NCBI GenBank assembly: GCA_022701365.1
Contig: JAKUHH010000284.1
Coordinates: forward strand, 62,001-126,000
Direction: 5' to 3'
Length of the DNA stretch: 64,000 nucleotides
From: Mycocentrospora acerina
Lineage: Eukaryota; Ascomycota; Dothideomycetes; Pleosporales
Positions within the stretch are counted from its first letter, which is position 1, and every line of letters starts with the position of its first letter. This document shows positions 44,996 to 57,813 of the stretch, in pieces. The position numbers and the translations under genes are program-made. The notes beneath the pieces were generated by a model. That model was not told the DNA's origin, searched no databases, and saw only the letters and a program-made list of their open reading frames with translations.

Positions 44996-46232
44996 TCCGT
45001 GTCCGTCTGTGAAGCTCAGCAAGCACCGCCATGTGCCATTGTCGCTTCATCACCCTCGCCCAAACCTGCCCTGCCTCTGCCTCAGCCTCTCGTCTCCTCT
45101 CACCTCCCCTCATCTCCTCTCATCTCCCCTCCACCTCCCTCCCCCTTCCTCTGCACAACCCAGCCCGCCCCAACACACACACACTCAGCCGTGTATGCCT
45201 TCAACCTCAACCCTTTGCCCGCTGTCCACCATGACGAAAATCCCGCATCCTCCAAGCTAACCCGCCGCTGCCCAACGTCTACCGCCTCCTCCCGCGGCTG
45301 TCTTACTCATTCCAGCCATGTCCTCCTCCACTACCTGCTACACCTCGCGCCTAAACCCTTTCGCCGAGGCCGCTGTACGCTCGTCTAGCCGCATGGATCT
45401 CACTTTGCTGCACTCAATCACCACCTTCCGCCTTAAGTCGAGCGTCTCTTCTGCCAGAATCCTTTGCACTAGTCATCTGACCTCAACGTCTATGTGATAT
45501 CATGGTGAATGCGCCCAGCGACGTTGCCTGTGCACCAGAGCCGTTGATCGCTCATCTCCACGCGCTGGACCAGGTAGCGCTTGTGCAGCTCCCTCCAGGC
45601 GTCCCGTCCCGCCTCGTCTCGTTTCGTCTTGTCCAGGCTGAGCACTGCAAGCCTGGTTGTCCATCTACCAGACTATTCGTTCGCACTCACAAACTTTGAA
45701 ACCGTGCCGCTCTCCTCCACGCAGCACCGCCCCCAACCACCAAAATCCCCGGCTCAGCACATTCGTCCGCCCCTCACCATCCACCCAGCCTATCTACCTC
45801 CAATGACAAGGCCTGCAAATCAAGCGCTTGATTCAACAACATCCACCCACCTCGAATCCTACACCTGCCATGCACGTCACCCGCGCGAAAGCATCCACCC
45901 CCATCCCCCAGTGGGCGCCACCCGTTTGGAACCATCGTCTACTAACCCCACGCCAATCGCACACCTTTTATCCGACCAATCCCCCCCAAACACAATTCCC
46001 ATCCCAGTCCAACCATCATCACCACCTCAAAACAACGAATGCAGCCCTCTCCCTTGCCCCTTCCAAGCACTCCCTGCTCCTCTTTATTTTTTGGAAAAAG
46101 AAAACCCCCCCCCAAAAAAAAACCCTAATAATCACTAAACTCAGACCTTGTACACCCCCCCTTCTCTTGGCGCTCGATTTCTTTGTTCCCTACCTACCTA
46201 CCTCTTTTCTTTATTAGCATCATTTTTTTTTA

Positions 46233-46433
46233 CCCCCCCCCCCCCCCCCCCCCCCTNNNNNNNNNNNNNNNNNNNNNNNNNNNNNNNNNNNNNNNNNNNN
46301 NNNNNNNNNNNNNNNNNNNNNNNNNNNNNNNNNNNNNNNNNNNNNNNNNNNNNNNNNNNNNNNNNNNNNNNNNNNNNNNNNNNNNNNNNNNNNNNNNNNN
46401 NNNNNNNNNNNNNNNNNNNCCCCCCCCCCCCCC
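46233..46433. repeat. Poly-C tract with embedded assembly gap
   Basis: Twenty-three Cs and a T (46233-46256) lead into 163 Ns (46257-46419) and then 14 Cs (46420-46433). The architecture repeats that of the gap at 27 kb. True length and content are unknown. Confidence 0.9.
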
Positions 46434-47100
46434 GTTGACGTCATACCCATTCCACCCTCCCCGATGCTAATGGTCCGAACGATCCGCCATTGCAGAGCTA
46501 GACGCGCGTTCCAACCTGGCCCCCATCGCTCACAAATCTTTAAGCGGAGACGAGTGTTGAATTACAATATAGATAGTTGGGGGGGTGTTAGCACGGTGAG
46601 ATTATTTTATTTATGAAATACAAGTGATTCGTGATTAGTTATTAGTGATTGCCGAGTTTGATGATCTTGTGTTTGTGTTGGTGTTGGCAATAAGGCATAG
46701 ACAGTCTACTTTTAGTATTTTCGTGTCTCTTTTTTTGTAAAAACAAAATTGCACAATTTGTGTGTAAGACATGTTTGACGTTTCTTATTGAACATGGATT
46801 TTGCTCTTTTTTTTTCTAATTGACGTGTCGCGCGTGTAAAGTGAATGCACAAGGTCAAGGGAGTTCTCGTCAAGTCAAGCCAAGTGAAACAAAGTGAAAT
46901 ATAGTGAAATGTGTTCTTTCCCGTCTCATCGCAAAACGCCCCTTCCTTCCCCTCCTTCCCTCCTTCCTTTCTTCCATTCTACGTGCCCTTGACACACCAT
47001 ATTCCCAAGTGCCCCTTGACCTCACTTTTACACCACAAAACATGTTTGTATCAACCCATGTGAATTTCTTTTCTTTTCTTTTCTCATACATTGCCACTAC

Positions 47101-47192
47101 CCTGTCCTATTCTATCCTATCCCATCCTATCCTATCCTATCCCATCCCATCCTATCCTATCCTATCCCATCCCATCCAACCCTGTCCTATCC
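47101..47192. repeat. Pentanucleotide (CCTAT/CCCAT)n repeat
   Basis: About 18 copies of a CCTAT/CCCAT pentamer in intergenic DNA. Copies differ mainly by C/T at the third or fourth base. Confidence 0.8.
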
Positions 47193-50100
47193 GTCACTCT
47201 TCATTCCATCACTCTCGCCGCAAATCGCAGAAAATCCTCCTTTGTTTTTGGGGTCAGACTCTCTATTGCGGGAGGGAGTAGGTTAGCTGTATAGTGGATT
47301 GCTGGGTTTTTGTTGAAAATAATAAAGATATCATATGGTGAGGTTGTTTGTTGTGTTTGATATTTGAAAGGGTGTGTGTGTGAATGTAAATATGTTGTGT
47401 GAGAGAGAGAGGGAGAAAGAGAGGGAGAAAGAGAGAAAACAACAAGTATAGATAGTCCTTCTTTTTACTTCCATCTTCTCTATTCATTGCATCTCTTCTG
47501 CAACCCTTCAACAAACAACTAATTTTAGTCTCAGTTTCTAGTATTTTATCTTTTCAGATAATCTTCACACAACTACCACACGCATCTCCGTCACAGCTGC
47601 TATTTTTGCAGTCGATGGGATACGATCAGAGAGCACCAAGCATGACTTCAACAGAGTGCAACTAAAAATAATTAGGGTATCGTCAATTTCACACACCGAA
47701 TCTTATTTAGCCCTCCTAAATTGCAGTCTTTTCAACTTTCTTTCACATCTCTCATTAGGGCTCTTCATGATTTTCAAGTATCAAGGTGGTAGGTACTTGC
47801 ACCCGCAGAACATACCCCCTCTCAACATAACCATAAGCGACTGGCACGATGAACTTGCCAGATAACAACGATACGAATTCACTAACCGCATGATTATATT
47901 GCATCATCTTCCTTTACACACAGATTTGAGCATACAATTACATCTTTCAGCCAGCATTCGATTCTACAGTCAACCTTGTATCCATGGCAATTCCTAACAA
48001 GGATAGCTTGTTTCGTGGCCTTGATATGGATTTTGGAAATGAAATAGCCATTGCAAGGCACTCACTTGATGAAGCCATGTGACGAGTGAGTATGTATGTG
48101 AGAGTTGTGAGAGTGAACTCGTGGGAAGAGTTGTTTTGGTGGGGGTTTATATATTGTAGGGTACAGTGTATATTGTACCGTGAGAAGAAACGCATTTCTT
48201 CTGAATGTGTACATGTCGTAGGTGACGTTGGTTGTGTTGTTGGGTCATGTTGCTTCTTATGTGGGACGCGTGATTATCGTGGGCTGGATATAAAGACAAG
48301 ATCTGTCGAATAAATGGCAGAACGCGGTGTTTATGTTGTTAGTTATATAATTTTACGATATTAATTCATCGAGTTGTGTTCATAGCTGGTGAATGCTACG
48401 ATATGGAAAATGAGTAATTTGACATGCCAACTCTCAGAACTCACAACCGGCTGAATCTCAAGAATTAATATTAAAGTAATTAAACTATCATGCTTATAAA
48501 CCTCAATACATCTGGCGAATTCTAACTTTTGACTTGAACAAATCAACACACTGAAACCCTTTTCGGACATTTTTTCTACTGGCCAAAACTTTGACTTACG
48601 TATAAATATGTATGTCGATCCAGGAATAGACTTTATACACCTGCGGTCACAAATATCTACATGCAAATGTTACAAGTAACTGTACGCTGGAAATATACCC
48701 AATCGCTTTGAACTGCTTAAACATGAATAGATGTGGGCACTTGACTTTGATTGGAAAGGAGCCACAGAACCAGACGCAATCAGGATAGATTTCAAAACTG
48801 CATAGATTGGTTTTGAATTTAGGGGAGAGTAGAAAATTCGAGAAGCAAAGTTAGGACGTACATGTTGAATAATCGTGTGAAATTAAAACGACACTGAGTC
48901 TGAGTTAGGTTTTCATTAATCATGCTGCTAGGATTAAAATTCAAGGACAAATCCGGGCCTCATTCTCAAGTTTCACATGTACCCTATCGGCGATGGGTAG
49001 GTGCGATCGAAGCGACCAATTGTTCCACACAAAAGTGCAAAAGTGAAATTAGGTGATATGAATTAAGAGTGATGGGATTTCGGGAACAACCAAAAAGTGG
49101 CATACACAGTTGATGGGTATAACCATATCATGAAAAAATGCAAGATGCTAACAATCTCGGCTGTTGAATCTGTCCAGAGTGTTGTTGCAATAACTGAGAT
49201 GTATAGTTATATAAAAATCCAAGTCAAGCATTTTCCATGTCACCATAAGACTCGTTGAAATACGGATTTTTTTTTCAGAATTGGGGTGAATTCCCCGCGA
49301 GTTGATAGGGGAAAACAATTTCACCATCAACATAACGATCAGACATGTCAGTACAAGTAGAACATCAGAAACTGTCACAAGTCATAAACTATCAACTCCA
49401 CACTCTCAGATAGTACAGGCTAGTCCAGAAGATGGGGCACTACTCCATGCTTAAACTCTTATCAGCATATCCAACCCAGAATGAACTGTATAAGTATTCA
49501 CAATCCTACCACCACAACGTATGCATAAGTTTCTTCAAATCATCCCAAGGGATAAATGGTCGACACGTCAAATACATGAGACAGGGACACTAATATGTAG
49601 AGACGGAAGAAATATATGAAGTCACCACCTTGTGATTCTGACTTGGGCGCAGAAACAAGATTCTCTAATTCAGTAGATTACATGAACCGCATGATGATGA
49701 ACGGACCATTCGTTTTTTGCTTTAAGAAGCGTGATAACACAACAATCCGGATCATATAATGAACAGACGGTGAGACATGGGTAGTATAATCTTTGATTAA
49801 CGATGACAGCATATTAGATTTGTTATGCAATTATCCTTTTGATGCCAGCATATTGACATAGAGGCTGAACTTGGCCTGGTATGTGCATAATTTAAATGTG
49901 CCATACTGTTGTTTAGCAGACGACTCATACATATTGTTCGTGTGTCCATTGACAGCATGCAGGCCAATCAATGATCAAGCTGCTGAAAAGGACATGAAGG
50001 AGGTTAACTCGAACTTTATTGTCAAGTAAATGAGTGAACGCAATGGTTCAGTTGGGGGGCCAACCAATATCGGATCATGGTGAAGTGATTGAGTGCAATC

Positions 50101-51240
50101 CCATGTGTACTTTATTGATACCGAAGGCTTGTAGAGAAGGGATGGTGGAAAGTAGAATGATTTCGGGCCGCGTGTTAAAGAGAAACAAGGCCCTCTTCTA
50201 GAACATGTGGCGCAAAAACCTTAAAAAAAAAGGTGTGCTAATGAAAGACGACGGAAAAGTGGAAAAAGCCACCTCGGTGTCATCAAAACTGTATTTTATG
50301 CACGTCAGCCCCTTTAATCCCGATCATTCTCATTCATCCAAGTTCAAGCCACCAAATTTATTTCCCATTCACCACAGCATCTATCGATTCGCATAGTAAT
50401 CTTTTCGTTCGTCTGCGGGAAGGAAAATGATCCAACCCGCCATCCAATCATGAAGATATGTGGTAAAACTTAATAAAAAAATGAAGCCAACACCCATTTT
50501 GACCACCAAATCTACACACCAATCACCAATAACTACCACCTACACCAGCACGCAAAGCAACCTCTCTCCACCCCAAACCCCTCTTCCCCATATCATCCCG
50601 CTCAATCCTCCACTCCGCCCCGCTGCAGCAAACAACCACGCCCCCCGAATCCTCCCGCCACAATCACAACATTAACCCCATAACCGTAATTACCACCACC
50701 ACCAACCCAACTTCCGCACCCATGCACACACGCACGCACACGTGTAGCCCATCCCCCATAGCCACCTCCTTCCTTCCCTCCCGCCCTTCCTCCCGCCCTA
50801 TTAATCACCCCCAGCTTACCAATCACTCCCCAACCCAACCCAACCAATCAAGCCCCCCCCGCAACTAATCAAATCCAATTCATTTCACTAAAAAAAAATA
50901 AGGTACACCAACGATTCAATATTCTCCTCCCCCCCTCCCCCCCGCTCCCCCCCATCTCCACGTGTATTCTTATTTTTAAAATAAGAATAAGGATCCAAGA
51001 AGTAACGTTTGGCGCCACCAGGAATTATACTTTCATGGCCACGCTACACTGGCATTCTTGCACGTGGGACACTAATGACGATGGTGGAGGTCAAGTACAA
51101 TATTTATACTTTGTTTGCCACGCTGCACTACCATCTTCCCACATGGGACGCTAACGACGATGGATGATGGATGATGGTGGTGAAGGTGGTGGTGGATAAT
51201 TACAATAGAACAACAATAACAACAGCCGTAGCTGGCTGGC

Positions 51241-51306
51241 TGACTGACTGACCGACTTTCTTTCCTGCCTGCCTACCTTACCTTACCTCACCTCACCTCA
51301 CCTGCC

Positions 51307-51338
<32 letters not shown>

Positions 51339-51340
51339 CA
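51241..51340. repeat. Tetra/pentanucleotide repeats ending in (GATT)n
   Basis: Short blocks of CTGA, CCTG and CTCAC units are followed by eight tandem GATT copies (about 51308-51339). Non-coding. Confidence 0.75.
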
Positions 51341-51737
51341 ACCGCTAACCTAGCGCTCCCTTCCCCCATCTCTCTTTTAATTACTCAACTCCAACAAATT
51401 ACAATAATAAGAACGAGGCTACCGTCCGGACGCGCAAGCGCTGGACGAAAAACCAGTCCGTCTGTTCCATCCATCCACCCATCCCATCCCATCCCATCCC
51501 ATCCTTCGATCCATCTAGTTAGCTGCATGTAACGCACACACATTGTAGCTTTCTCACTTGGATACCCACTAGCCCACTAACTTTCCCCAAAACCCCACCA
51601 GGGGGATGTGTTGGTTGGTACTTTCACGTGGTGTGTGTGGACGTGCGTGTGGACGTGCGTGCATGCATGCGTACGTGCGTTCGTGCATGCGTGTGGGTTT
51701 TTTTTGACGATCAGGGCGCGCGCACCCTACGTAGATA

Positions 51738-51960
51738 CGTAGGTACCTACCTACCTACTTACTTACTTACTTTCTTACTTACCTACCTACCTAAGTAGTG
51801 TTGGGCTGGTTTCTTCCCCGCCACCCTATTTTCCATCAAGGTGCGGTACGCTACAATGCGTGTAAAGTTAGTTAGCTGGCGGGGGCAGTCGATCAATCAA
51901 TCATTCAGTCAGTCAGCCAATCTGTCCATCAGCCAGTCAGTCAGTCAGTCAGTCAACCAA
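51738..51960. repeat. (CTAC/TTAC)n and (CAGT)n repeats
   Basis: Tetranucleotide runs of CTAC and TTAC at 51738-51795, and CAGT/CAAT runs at about 51893-51955. A preceding GT-rich stretch (51630-51700) alternates GTGCGT and GCATGC units. Confidence 0.7.
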
Positions 51961-52810
51961 CATCACATCAACATGTCAACACACACATGCAATAAAAATA
52001 GGCATGTGCGTAAAACATTAGTTAATATCTGCATGTACATACATACTCACAGATTCCGTGACAATTTTCTGCATGTGTTGTGAGAGAAAAAAAAAATAAG
52101 ACATAGAAACAAGAATTATTTTGTGACACACGACTTGCTTTGCATTCCGCTCCAATTCCAATTCTTCCCCAACGCTAACGCACAGTCTTGGTTTCAGACT
52201 CGGTTTCTTCGTCTGGACACACATACACGCACACACATGTACAAACTCTGCGGTACTCTCGCCAACCACGACAGGAAAACTAATAGGCAAAGGAAAAATA
52301 AAGGTTAAACACTATGATGGATACTGCGCCACGCCAAAGTACGGGAAAAAATAGTGACTAAGTAGATGGATAGTTACGAAGAACCAGTTATTAAGAAAAA
52401 GGTACACATTCCCCTTCCGTCCTGTTACCGGGGTAGGAGGAGACGCCAGCCTTTCCTGCTCGCCACATGTGACGCTTTCGTTTTTTGTTGAGAGTGAGAA
52501 ACTAGACACCCAAGTATTTCCCATTCCTTCCAATACAGCAGGAGAAAAGCGGAAAGGGACATGGAAAACAAAAAACCACTTGGCTGATGTGGTGGCACCC
52601 TAGCCCGCCCGCAGGGTATCAAAGGAAGAGCGATTTGGGCCTGGGCAAGCCACTCGAGGATGTGAGAAGCTGGAGTACTAAACAAGGTGCGGCATAAAGA
52701 ACGGCGTAAACGCCCGTGAATGACATGATGTGATGCCCATCGTCAAAGACATGCAACCCGTGACTCAAAATCAAGTGTGAAGATCTTTGTTGTTTCCGTT
52801 ACTCGTTGGA

Positions 52811-54081
52811 TTATATCAGACCGCACAGACGGAGGTTTTCTTGGATAATGATGTCTGTAGAGTGTCAGCTGTGCGTGGCGAATAGAGGTTGGAGCATGGC
52901 GTACCGTTTACTGCCGCCATAACGAATCGGATTTGCATGGTATCTGTGGCGCAGGTGAAATGAGTGTAAATCTGCTTTGTCTCGTGCTGGTTGAGGGAGA
53001 CGAATCGGTTCAGGATGTAGTCGCATGCGGCTGCGTAGTCTGGGCCACCTGGGATTATTTGTTAGCGGTAGCTGACGCGACGTCACGGTCAAACGTACCT
53101 TCGTAGTCGGGGAAGTAGTTCTTCATGGGGCTGACGGGCAGCTTCTCCTTGAACCTGTCGATCTTATTCAGGAAGAGGATGATCGACGTCTTTACAAACC
53201 ATCGCGAGTTGCAGATGGAGTCGAATAGTGTGAGGGCTTCTTGCATGCGGTTGACCGTCTCATCCTCAAAGAGCAGTTGGTCGTACTCTGAGATGGCGAC
53301 AAGGAAGAGGATTGTAGTAACATTCTCGAAGCAATGTATCCACTTCTTTCGCTCTGATCGCTGGCCTCCGACGTCGAACATGCGGTAGGTGAGATCGCCA
53401 ATGATGAAGGTAGTCTCCGTGATACCTGTTGTCTTGACACGCGATCGGAGCACATCCTGGTCATTGGGGATATAGTCGGGGGCGGCAATACGGTCAATTG
53501 AGTCAAAGTAGCTACGCTTGATTAGTAAGATGAAAGAGATGAAGAGGCGTGCATGCAGCACTCACTACTTTGCCGAGTCGTTCAGCTGGTACTCGCGCGA
53601 GCGCTGGAAGCACTGCTGCACACCGGCGTCCTTCCAGAGGACAGAAATGGCGTTGCCAACCTCCGGGGGAAGACTGTCGCCCTCAATCTGGGCAGGCTGC
53701 ATGAAGATGGTCTGGACGTGGTACTCGGCGCGCTGGTCGTCAAGAGGCAGCTCCAGCGACTCCATGGCCTCGAGGATGACGCGCATCGACTGGACCGTGT
53801 TGCTGAAGATGATCTCCTTGAACGACTCCCGCTCGTCGCGCGAGTAGCCGCCCTCGTGGATGAGCTTCATCTGCTTGAGGATGGTCGACTTGCCGGATTC
53901 ACCGGCACCTGGTGGGTGTTAGGCTGAGTTTGGCATTGGTAAGCGCGCGTGCAATTCACTGACCGAGGAGCAGCATCTTGATCTCGTTGCGCTGCATCAT
54001 CTTGTCGCGCTTGAGCTGGTTCTCAATCTCCTCGTTCCTCTGCTTTCCCTCCTTCTCTTCTGTGCTCATTCCGCAACCCAT
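52811..54081 (-). CDS. Heterotrimeric G protein alpha subunit, fungal group I
   Basis: Five exons, 54081-53964, 53908-53566, 53511-53099, 53048-52905 and 52854-52811, give exactly 353 aa, the length of group I (Gi-like) fungal G-alpha. It starts MGCGMSTEEKEG, with a Gly2 myristoylation and Cys3 palmitoylation signal for plasma-membrane anchoring. The GTPase motifs are complete: GAGESGKST (40-48), RSRVKTTGI (switch I, with the Arg finger), DVGGQRSERKKW (switch II), FLNKIDRF and TCATDT. The tail ENLRLCGLI has the Cys at -4 that defines Gi-type subunits. Relatives (FadA, CPG-1, Gna-1) control cAMP, growth, conidiation and virulence. Intron 1 has donor GTCAGT, weaker than its neighbours. The upstream region is long and GC-rich. 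Confidence 0.97.
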
Positions 54082-57000
54082 GGTGGCGGCGGCGACGGGG
54101 GTGTGTTTGGGGTAGTAGGGTCAAAGCACGCAATGCAGTGCGGTGCGAGGTCGACGGGCGGTTGACCAGGGCAGAAAACTAGCAAACGGTGTCAATAGCG
54201 AGTCCAATAGCAGGCGATGCACGTTTGCTTTTGCAGCGCTGGGGCTCGTGTGCAAATGGGCATGGGCGTGGCCAAGGGGGCCTCGCTGGGCAGGGAAGGC
54301 GCGATGGAGTCGCGATGGCAGGCTGGGTGGATGGTGCTCACCTGATATTACAAAGCAACGGCGCTGGAGGAGCAAAGGGCGCGCTCGCTGGGGAGAGCAA
54401 GAGGCGCTGGAGGAGCAGAGAATGGGCGGGTGATTGGCAGACAGGTGGATGTCAGAGGGAGGGCAGGCGGGCGGGTCAAGGAGGCTCGCTTCGCTGGGGC
54501 AGGTTGCAGCGCTGGTCGGGGCGGATGCGGCTAGAGCTGTCAAGAGGCGGCGGGTGCTGGAGCGGTGCAGTGGCAGTGGCAGGTGCAGGCGCAGGCGCAG
54601 GGCAGACGGGCAGAGGAGCTCGACGGCGACAGCAATGGGGGCTGAGACTGCGAGGGGGAGCGGCGGCGATGGCGTGTGTTCGGCAACACAGCAAAAGCAG
54701 AAGCAATGCACGCAAGACAAGAGGACGCAGGCGGACGGCTGGCAGGAGACTTTTGGCCAGCCGGCGGGCTGCAAAAGGGGAGAGGGCGCGCTTGTCCCAA
54801 AGCGAGGAGGCACCCCGGCTGCAGAGGCGTCGCTCGGCTGCGGGCTAGGGGCTGTAGCAGCTCCCAGACACAGGCGACGGGCGACGCGCGACGACAGCAG
54901 CGAGCGGCGAGCAGCCAGTCGGCAAACGGCCCACGCCTGCAACCACCCGACTGACTTGCCACGCCGGGGGGTTGCGTGCTGCGAGCTGCGGGCGGCGTGC
55001 TGCCGGCTACGCGCGCCGTGCTGCCAGCCACCCAGGCGTGCTGCCAGCCCGGGCCCAAGTGCTGGTGGTACCGTGGGCTGCCGGCGCTGGGCGCGCACTA
55101 CTGGCGTCTAGCTGTGTGCTTACAGCAGCTTACTAGTTGTCTGTACGTGCCTAGGTAGGTCGTACCAGCAGCGGCGTCGTCTGCAATCTGCGCTATGAGG
55201 CAGCGCTGGCCCGACGCAGGAACGGCTCACATCAGTGGATTTCTCACCGAACCCGCCAGTTCGCCCGCACCTCTGGTTGTTTTGTCCATTGGCCGCCGCA
55301 CAGCGCAGCACCGCACCGCACGCCGCAGTCTCAGCACCCCGTGCGCCCTGCTGTGCCTGCGTCTGCTCGACGCCAACTCTCCGCCCAACACCTGCCACTC
55401 GCACCGCGTGTGCCGTCTGCGCCCTCTAGCACCTCTTCTAGAAGCCCTGCGGAAAATTAGAGGACCCATTTGGCCACCCCGCTAGTCCTAGACAACGACG
55501 GGCCCCGCCGCGGAAGGATCTTAGCATCCTAACCGAGATTTGAAACTTACCCTGTTGCGGCCTGCACGTGCCATGGCTGTAGACGTACAAGTCATGCTCG
55601 TGCTCCCTTTCGTTGCATCGTGGATTGGCACCACTCAACCCGGCGTCAGACCGAAGCTCGCCGCCGCTGCTGCTGCTGCTGCTGCTGCTTCCTGCCATGG
55701 CTGTGTCGCTGGTCCATGGCCCGCGCTAGCAAAGCTTCGATGCGTTGAACCATGGTGAGGCTGCCCTCGACTCGTCCATCAACCAGCCGTGCTGCAAGCG
55801 CCTTGCCCCAACAGGCCTAGCCCACAGTCCGCTAAACCTCCGTCGCGTCGCATCCTCATCCTGTCAACTCATTGCTTTTTCCTGCAGCCAATCACAGCCT
55901 GGCCACACGCTCAAGGCCCTCCTTTTCGCCCTGTTCCACGTCGGGCCACCTCACGCTCGAGTCCAATTCATATCCGATGGGCCATCACCATTCGCCTCCA
56001 CTGACATTGACACAATCCTATCCTTACTGCAATCAGTACAATTGCCGACAATACGACTCAGGACCTAGTCCACGACTTCACCACCATCCATCGCCACCAC
56101 CCTCTTGTACATGCTGCCCCAAACATTCACTTTGGAACATGCACAACACCACTTCAAGGCTCTCATCCAGTCCATGGACAACGAAGAATGGGAAACCAAA
56201 CAGACAAGCATTGCTCCCACACCCGAATCATCGCAATCACGACATCTCATCTCATTTCCCACGGACCCTTGTTCGTATTCGGCGGGAACATCCATGGTGA
56301 TCAAACATGATCGCAACAACCTTACGTCAAAGTCCACGAATTCACATACACAGGATAATTGGGATATGCTACGTCGTTTGAAGTCAACAAGCTACCACAG
56401 TGCTCTTGTTTCCTCCTGCCATCAGCTCGGCAGTCTCAATGTTTAGTCCAAGATAATGTGAAAACACCCTTACAGCGATGTACTGCCGAGACAGCTTCTC
56501 AAACAAACAGCCCCAAAGAACATTGAGATCCGAGAATCTTAAAGTAAGGTCCTTCTCAAATAGATAGCCTCAAAGAACATCGAGGTCACGCAATCCCAAA
56601 GTAAGGCCCTTCTCAAACAGATTGCCTAAAAAAACATTGAGGTCAAAAAACCTCAAAGTAAGGTCCTTCTCAAGTAGATAGCCTCAAAGAACATCGAGGT
56701 CACACAATCCCAAAGTAAGGACCTTCTTTTCTTACACACCATGCTGCACCTCGGCACCTCGAGCGCTTCAGCACAGGCATGCAGCAATCCGTGCAGCTGT
56801 TGCTACCAAATCGAGAGAAATGGTATATGCCGCTAAATATCTTGTTTTCTACTCGTCAGACAGCGTCCATATTCTCCCCCCCATTCCTATTCACATCAAA
56901 TCTGCACGGTCGTTCTTCACTCTAGCCACTTGTCAAGTCTTAAAAACATTTGATGGTCATGCATGCGACAATGCATACGCCTCCCTCAGCAACCGCTGCG

Positions 57001-57813
57001 GCGAAGGCATCGAAGCGCTGGGATTCTGCGCCTTGCCTTGCGAAGCAAGTCTTCCAGGCATATCATCCTATTCTTGTCTGCTGTGCTACCTTTGCATATT
57101 TGGCACACATTCGTTGAGAACACAGTCGGGTGGAGCACTGCATCTCATGGCACAAAACGCATTGCCGGATCTGTGCATAACAAGACTCGGAATCTCAATT
57201 GTTCGTTACTGCATGCATCAGCTGTGGGCTACCATTGCAGTTGTTTTAATACCACACGCAAGCCTTTGAGTAGAATCTGTTGCCGCTGCGAACACGTAGG
57301 CCAAGAGTAGTCTATGGTCGAGGTTGTCGTATGCAGGTCGCTGTGGTAAGCGAGTATTGGCCGGGCGCTTAATTGACGAACCGCAACGACGAAGGCGCTG
57401 AAAATAGAATATTTGCGTCACAGCGACAAGCAACCGTCAAATGCCGGACGGACAAATGACCACGAGCATTCCGAGCGCTTACAGCAGACATTGATGACTT
57501 CGAGAATCCGCTAGAATGACGCCTCGGCGGTTGCTCAGGCACAGCTCTGACACGGCGCTTGGAATACACACCAATACATATTGTCAACCTATTATCCCCC
57601 GTCAAGCGTTTTTGAATGCATCAACAGATTTTATGAGACGAATGTTGCGTGACGAATTTCCTTGGGCTTGTCTCCTTCAATTTCCTTTGTTCGTTTTGCT
57701 GCTGGTCCAGCCTGTCTTGTAGAATTCCTCATGTCTAGATTTTCTAGTGAGTCCCTTGTCCATTACAGACATGACGAAAATGAAGCTAACAATTGAACCG
57801 ATATTGTACAACT
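54082..57813. other. GC-rich G-alpha upstream region and repeat-bearing spacer
   Basis: The first 1.4 kb is GC-rich, with GCA/GGC-type microrepeats and a repeated CGTGCTGC element (about 54975-55045). Such sequence opens long frames on both strands; none has similarity, and it is probably promoter and leader of the G-alpha gene. From 55.5 kb composition is ordinary. A (GCT)n run lies at about 55665-55688 and the 57-bp minisatellite at 56495-56722. A Cys-rich 149-codon frame at 56820-57269 lacks a signal peptide or family and is not called. Confidence 0.5.
56495..56722. repeat. 57-bp minisatellite, four copies
   Basis: Four tandem copies of exactly 57 bases, each beginning CTTCTCAAA or a variant and ending AAAGTAAGG plus two bases, with a truncated fifth start at 56723. 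Copies 2 and 4 are nearly identical; copies 1 and 3 differ more. The period is a multiple of three, and on the minus strand copies 2 and 4 are open in one frame. Confidence 0.85.

Larger units (their letters stand above)
44309..52810. other. 8.5-kb gene-poor, repeat-rich region with assembly gap
   Basis: No convincing protein gene on either strand between PSD2 and the G-alpha gene. Content in order: GC-rich PSD2 upstream region; hexamer repeat (44757-44995); C-rich pyrimidine stretches; poly-C gap (46233-46433); TATCC pentamer repeat (47101-47192); AT-rich sequence from about 47.5 to 50.2 kb without long frames; C/A-rich stretches (50.5-50.95 kb); and tetranucleotide repeats (51.24-51.96 kb). 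No transposase, reverse transcriptase or terminal repeat was recognised. The AT-rich part could be decayed repeat DNA or a long untranslated or non-coding transcript, but the sequence does not decide. Confidence 0.6.

Noticed and set aside
44460..45388. Plus-strand frames of 228-266 codons across the hexamer repeat
   Set aside because: Repeat translation (Met-Ser and Cys-Pro units) in all three frames.
46148..46470. Open frames through the second poly-C/N gap
   Set aside because: Same artefact as at 27 kb.
47500..50200. Possible transposon remnant in the AT-rich stretch
   Set aside because: No transposase or polymerase motif, terminal repeat or target duplication could be seen; described only as AT-rich gene-poor DNA.
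54121..55111. Long frames on both strands (225-325 codons) upstream of G-alpha
   Set aside because: High GC leaves few stops; both strands are open, the products are Arg/Ala/Ser-rich, and no motif is seen.
55513..55534. Possible tRNA fragment with a short AGGAT/ATCCT stem
   Set aside because: There is no B-box and no acceptor stem around it; five paired bases only.
56820..57269. 149-codon Cys-rich frame
   Set aside because: No signal peptide, domain or supporting neighbouring exon; low confidence as a gene.
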